A stretch of DNA of 64,000 nucleotides, taken from NCBI RefSeq assembly GCF_000024865.1, contig NC_013595.1, forward strand, positions 3,100,001-3,164,000, given 5' to 3'. Positions within the stretch are counted from its first letter, which is position 1, and each line of letters opens with the position of its first letter. The notes beneath the pieces are model-generated. The model made no database searches and was not told where the DNA came from. It saw only the letters and a program-made list of their open reading frames with translations. This stretch comes from Streptosporangium roseum DSM 43021. Lineage in GTDB: Bacteria; Actinomycetota; Actinomycetes; Streptosporangiales; Streptosporangiaceae. The translations under genes and the position numbers were made by a program. Shown here one piece after another: positions 61,363 through 64,000 of the stretch.

Positions 61363-63642
61363 TCAGCGGCGGCCGCGATGCGGCCCGTCCCGCCACCCCC
61401 GGTACGGCCGGCCGGCCTGGTCGCGCGCGTGCCGCTGGTGCGGGCGGGCGCCCGTACGCTGACCGGTCGCGTGTCCCCAGCCGCCGCGCCGCCCGGCGGC
61501 GCGACGCTCGCCCTCCCCGTCCTTCTCGTCCTTGTCCTTCTCCATGCCGGGGGTGAAGCCGCCGCCGAAACGCCCCATGTCCGGGTGGCGGAAGGAGGAC
61601 GGCGGGACGTCCTCCAGGGCGGCGGACATGGACGACACCCAGATCGGGCCGGGCAGGGAGGCGCCCTGCACCGCGCCGTAGTATTCGCCGCCGATCCGCA
61701 CGTCGCGCAGCGGGTGGCGGTAGGAGCCGCGGATGTCGCCCACGCTGACCGCGGCGGCCAGGTCGGGGGTGTATCCGGCGAACCACGCCGAGGTGTAGCC
61801 GTTGTTGGTGCCGGTCTTGCCCGCCGCGTCCCGGCCGATGCCCTGGCCCGTCATGGTGCCCTTGGTGAACACCCCCGACAGGATGTGGTTGACCGCGTCG
61901 GCCACCTCGCGATCGATCGCCTGCGTGCAGCTCGGCGGCACCTGGACGCGCCTGCCGTTGCGCTGGACGATGTCGGAGATGGCCATCGGGTGGCACTGGC
62001 GCCCCCGCGCGGCGAGCGCGGCGAACGCCCCCGCCACCGTCACCGGGTCCATCTCGTTGACCCCGAGGGTGAAGGTCGGGACCTCGCGCAGCGGCTTGCC
62101 GTCCGCCCGGACGATGCCGAGCGCCTTGGCGGTCCTGACCACCGGGCACAGGCCCACGCGCCGCTCCAGCATCATGTAGAAGATGTTCACCGACTTCCAG
62201 GTGCCGGTGGAGATGCTCTGCGGGCCGCCGCTGCCCTCGCCGCTGGCGTTGAAGATCTCGGTGCGGGGGTCGTTGACCCTGCGGCCCCGGCAGTCGACGA
62301 ACCCCGACGCGGGCACGAACCGGCCCGGTGTCATGAAGCCCTCGTCGAACCGCCAGCCCTTGCCCAGCGCGGTGGTCAGGGTGAACACCTTGAACGTGGA
62401 TCCGGCCTGGAAGCCCTGCCCGCCGCCGTGCGCCACGTCGGCGGGCAGGTTGAAGGTGGTCCGGGGGCCGTTGTTGGTGTTGCCGGAGTTGCGGCCGTAC
62501 TTCTTGCTCGCGGCCATCGCCCGGATCCGCCCGGTCCCCGGCTCGATCATCGCCTCGGCCGCCACCTCGGTGTCCTCCGGATCGACCCGCGAGGAGATGG
62601 CCCGCTGCGCCGCCCTCTGGGCGACCGGGTCCACGGTGGTGCGCAGCACGACGCCGCCCCTGGCCAGACGGCGCTCCCGCTCGGCGCGGGTGTGGCCGAA
62701 CACCGGGTTGGTCAGCAGCTCCTTGTGGACGTAGATGCAGAAGTAGGGGTAGGAGCTCTCCGCGCAGCCGCCGGGCTCGGGTTTCAGCCGGATGCCCAGG
62801 GGGCTCTTCCTGGCCGCGTCGGCCTGGGCCTGGGTGATGTTCCCCACCTGGGCCATCCGCTCCAGCACGGTGTCCCTGCGCTCCCGCAGGCGGGCGCGGC
62901 GCTGCTCGTCCAGCGACGGGTCCGTCGCGTACGGCGTGCGCACCGCGCCGGCCAGCGTCGCGGCCTGCCGCAGGGACAGGTCCGAGGCCGGGACCGAGAA
63001 GAAGCGCTGGGCCGCCGCCTCGATCCCGAACGCCCCCGCGCCGAAGTAGGCGATGTTGAGGTAGCGCTCCAGGATCTCGGCCTTGGTGTACTTCTTCTCC
63101 ATCGCCAGCGCGTAGCGCAGCTCGGTGATCTTGCGCTTGAGGCTCGGCGCCCGGGCCTGGGCGCGTTCGGCGCCGGTCTGGGCGTTCTCGACCAGGATGT
63201 TCTTGACGAGCTGCTGGGTGAGCGAGGACCCGCCCTGCCGGACCCCGCCCGCCTGGGTGTTGGTCACCAGCGCCCGCAGCGTCCCCTTGACGTCGAGGCC
63301 CGCGTGCTCGTAGAACCGCGAGTCCTCGATCGCCACGATCGCCTGCCGCATGATCGGGGCGACCTTGTCGAGGGGCACGATCGTCCGGTTCTCGGTGTAG
63401 AACTGGGCGAACTGCTTGCCGTTCTTGTCCAGGAGCACCGTGCGCTGCGGGAGGGGGTCCTCCCGCGGGCTGGGAGGCAGGTCGATCACGGTGCGCGCGA
63501 CGTTGTTGGCGGTGATCCCGGCGCTGCCGACCAGCGGCAGCGCCGTGGCCGCCGCCAGCAGGCCGCCGAGCACGCCGCAGGCCAGCAGCCCGCGCAGGCA
63601 CACGACGGGGCCGCGCCTCACCTGGTGTCGTCGCGAAGTCAC
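61363..63642 (-). CDS. Class A penicillin-binding protein (transglycosylase/transpeptidase)
   Basis: This 759-residue bifunctional enzyme polymerises and cross-links peptidoglycan outside the membrane. After a signal-anchor (about residues 12-40) come GT51 motifs EDSRFYEHAGLD (catalytic Glu), GGSSLTQQLVKN and RKITELRYALAMEKKYTKAEILERYLN. The transpeptidase domain has STFK (Ser415, Lys418), SVN and KTGTNN. The C-terminal tail is basic, Arg/His/Gly-rich. The GTG at 63642 has no clear ribosome site. Cys residues in the extracellular part (GGCAESSYPYFCIY) may form a disulfide. It lies next to the ECF module, but converges with it. Confidence 0.93.
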   Translation of the reverse strand: MTSRRHQVRRGPVVCLRGLLACGVLGGLLAAATALPLVGSAGITANNVARTVIDLPPSPREDPLPQRTVLLDKNGKQFAQFYTENRTIVPLDKVAPIMRQAIVAIEDSRFYEHAGLDVKGTLRALVTNTQAGGVRQGGSSLTQQLVKNILVENAQTGAERAQARAPSLKRKITELRYALAMEKKYTKAEILERYLNIAYFGAGAFGIEAAAQRFFSVPASDLSLRQAATLAGAVRTPYATDPSLDEQRRARLRERRDTVLERMAQVGNITQAQADAARKSPLGIRLKPEPGGCAESSYPYFCIYVHKELLTNPVFGHTRAERERRLARGGVVLRTTVDPVAQRAAQRAISSRVDPEDTEVAAEAMIEPGTGRIRAMAASKKYGRNSGNTNNGPRTTFNLPADVAHGGGQGFQAGSTFKVFTLTTALGKGWRFDEGFMTPGRFVPASGFVDCRGRRVNDPRTEIFNASGEGSGGPQSISTGTWKSVNIFYMMLERRVGLCPVVRTAKALGIVRADGKPLREVPTFTLGVNEMDPVTVAGAFAALAARGRQCHPMAISDIVQRNGRRVQVPPSCTQAIDREVADAVNHILSGVFTKGTMTGQGIGRDAAGKTGTNNGYTSAWFAGYTPDLAAAVSVGDIRGSYRHPLRDVRIGGEYYGAVQGASLPGPIWVSSMSAALEDVPPSSFRHPDMGRFGGGFTPGMEKDKDEKDGEGERRAAGRRGGWGHATGQRTGARPHQRHARDQAGRPYRGWRDGPHRGRR

Positions 63643-63694
63643 AGATAGTAAAGTGCGGCCGGATGATCGGGCACAAACATCCGGGTGGAAAATT

Positions 63695-64000
63695 TTACTC
63701 TCGGGGGGCCTCTTCCCGGCTGACCTTCAGACCCAGCGAGGCGAACTGCTCGAAGGGGCGGTGGTAGCCCCGCTCGATGTGGTGCACCCCGCGCAACGTG
63801 GAGGTGCCCTCGGCGGCCGCCGCGGCGAGCACGGCGGAGAAGCCGGCCCGGATGTCGGGCAGCGTCACGTCGGCGCCGCGCAGCTTGGACACGCCCCGCA
63901 CGACCGCCGAGTGCTTGGCGTTGGTGTCGTGGTAGCGGCACGCCGGGCCGCCGAGGCACACGTCGAAGACCTCGATCTCGCAGCCCATCCGCTGCAGGGC
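63695..64000 (-). CDS. MurA-like enolpyruvyl transferase, C-terminal fragment
   Basis: The visible 101 residues end a protein of the EPSP-synthase fold. TLPDIRAGFSAVLAAAAAEGTSTLRGVHHIERGYHRPFEQFASLGLKVSREE matches the C-terminal lobe of UDP-GlcNAc 1-carboxyvinyltransferase (Asp/Arg of the DIRAG motif). The N-terminal part lies outside the window, so the PEP-binding Cys cannot be checked. It is encoded upstream of the class A PBP on the same strand, 52 bases apart. Confidence 0.8.
   Translation of the reverse strand, partial: ALQRMGCEIEVFDVCLGGPACRYHDTNAKHSAVVRGVSKLRGADVTLPDIRAGFSAVLAAAAAEGTSTLRGVHHIERGYHRPFEQFASLGLKVSREEAPRE

Overview
The window is a high-GC actinobacterial chromosome segment. 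Gene order, a meso-diaminopimelate-type MurE, SepF, DivIVA/Wag31, many GTG/TTG starts and a SigE-family ECF sigma factor point to a filamentous actinomycete, most likely order Streptosporangiales. That placement is inference, because no rRNA marker is present. I see no insertion sequence, phage, CRISPR array or tRNA gene.

Layout. 1-4.1 kb: end of an Xaa-Pro peptidase gene, efp-nusB, a methyltransferase, dinB and a small DUF3040 membrane protein. 4.4-9.0 kb (minus): a translationally coupled moxR-DUF58-transglutaminase operon. 9.4-29 kb (plus): a nearly complete division and cell-wall (dcw) cluster, mraZ-rsmH-ftsL-ftsI-murE-murF-mraY-murD-ftsW-murG-murC-ftsQ-ftsZ-yggS-sepF-yggT-divIVA. The mraZ promoter carries four GTGG boxes at exact 10-bp spacing. 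FtsI has an unusual repeat-rich cytoplasmic extension of about 330 residues. 29-36.9 kb: a membrane protein with two zinc-finger-like Cys/His clusters, a 37-bp minisatellite, ileS (minus) with a translational T-box leader, then a DksA/TraR-like gene, lspA and rluD.

37-44.5 kb (minus): three Ser/Thr kinases (two adjacent paralogues share an extracellular domain), an AraC-type regulator and the AzlCD amino acid exporter. 44.6-51 kb: an aromatic-amino-acid attenuator with a Tyr/Phe leader peptide in front of a frameshifted DAHP-synthase-like/chorismate mutase gene, an amino acid permease, and dnaE. 51-58.7 kb: a secreted metallophosphoesterase-MFS-TolB-like operon behind an operator-like palindrome, a frameshifted serine hydrolase, an RDD protein and a GT4 glycosyltransferase. 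58.8-61.3 kb: a divergent ECF sigma module whose two sides carry mirrored copies of one promoter inside a perfect 24-bp inverted repeat. 61.4-64 kb: a class A penicillin-binding protein and the C-terminal end of a MurA-like gene.

How the genes work together. Much of the window serves envelope growth: Mur enzymes make and flip lipid II, FtsQ/L/I/W/Z with SepF and DivIVA place and build the septum, and LspA matures lipoproteins. The class A PBP polymerises glycan, and the kinases and ECF unit look like envelope-facing sensors. Three genes each read correctly only if one base is removed from a G-rich run. That could reflect real mutations but looks like uncorrected homopolymer sequencing error.
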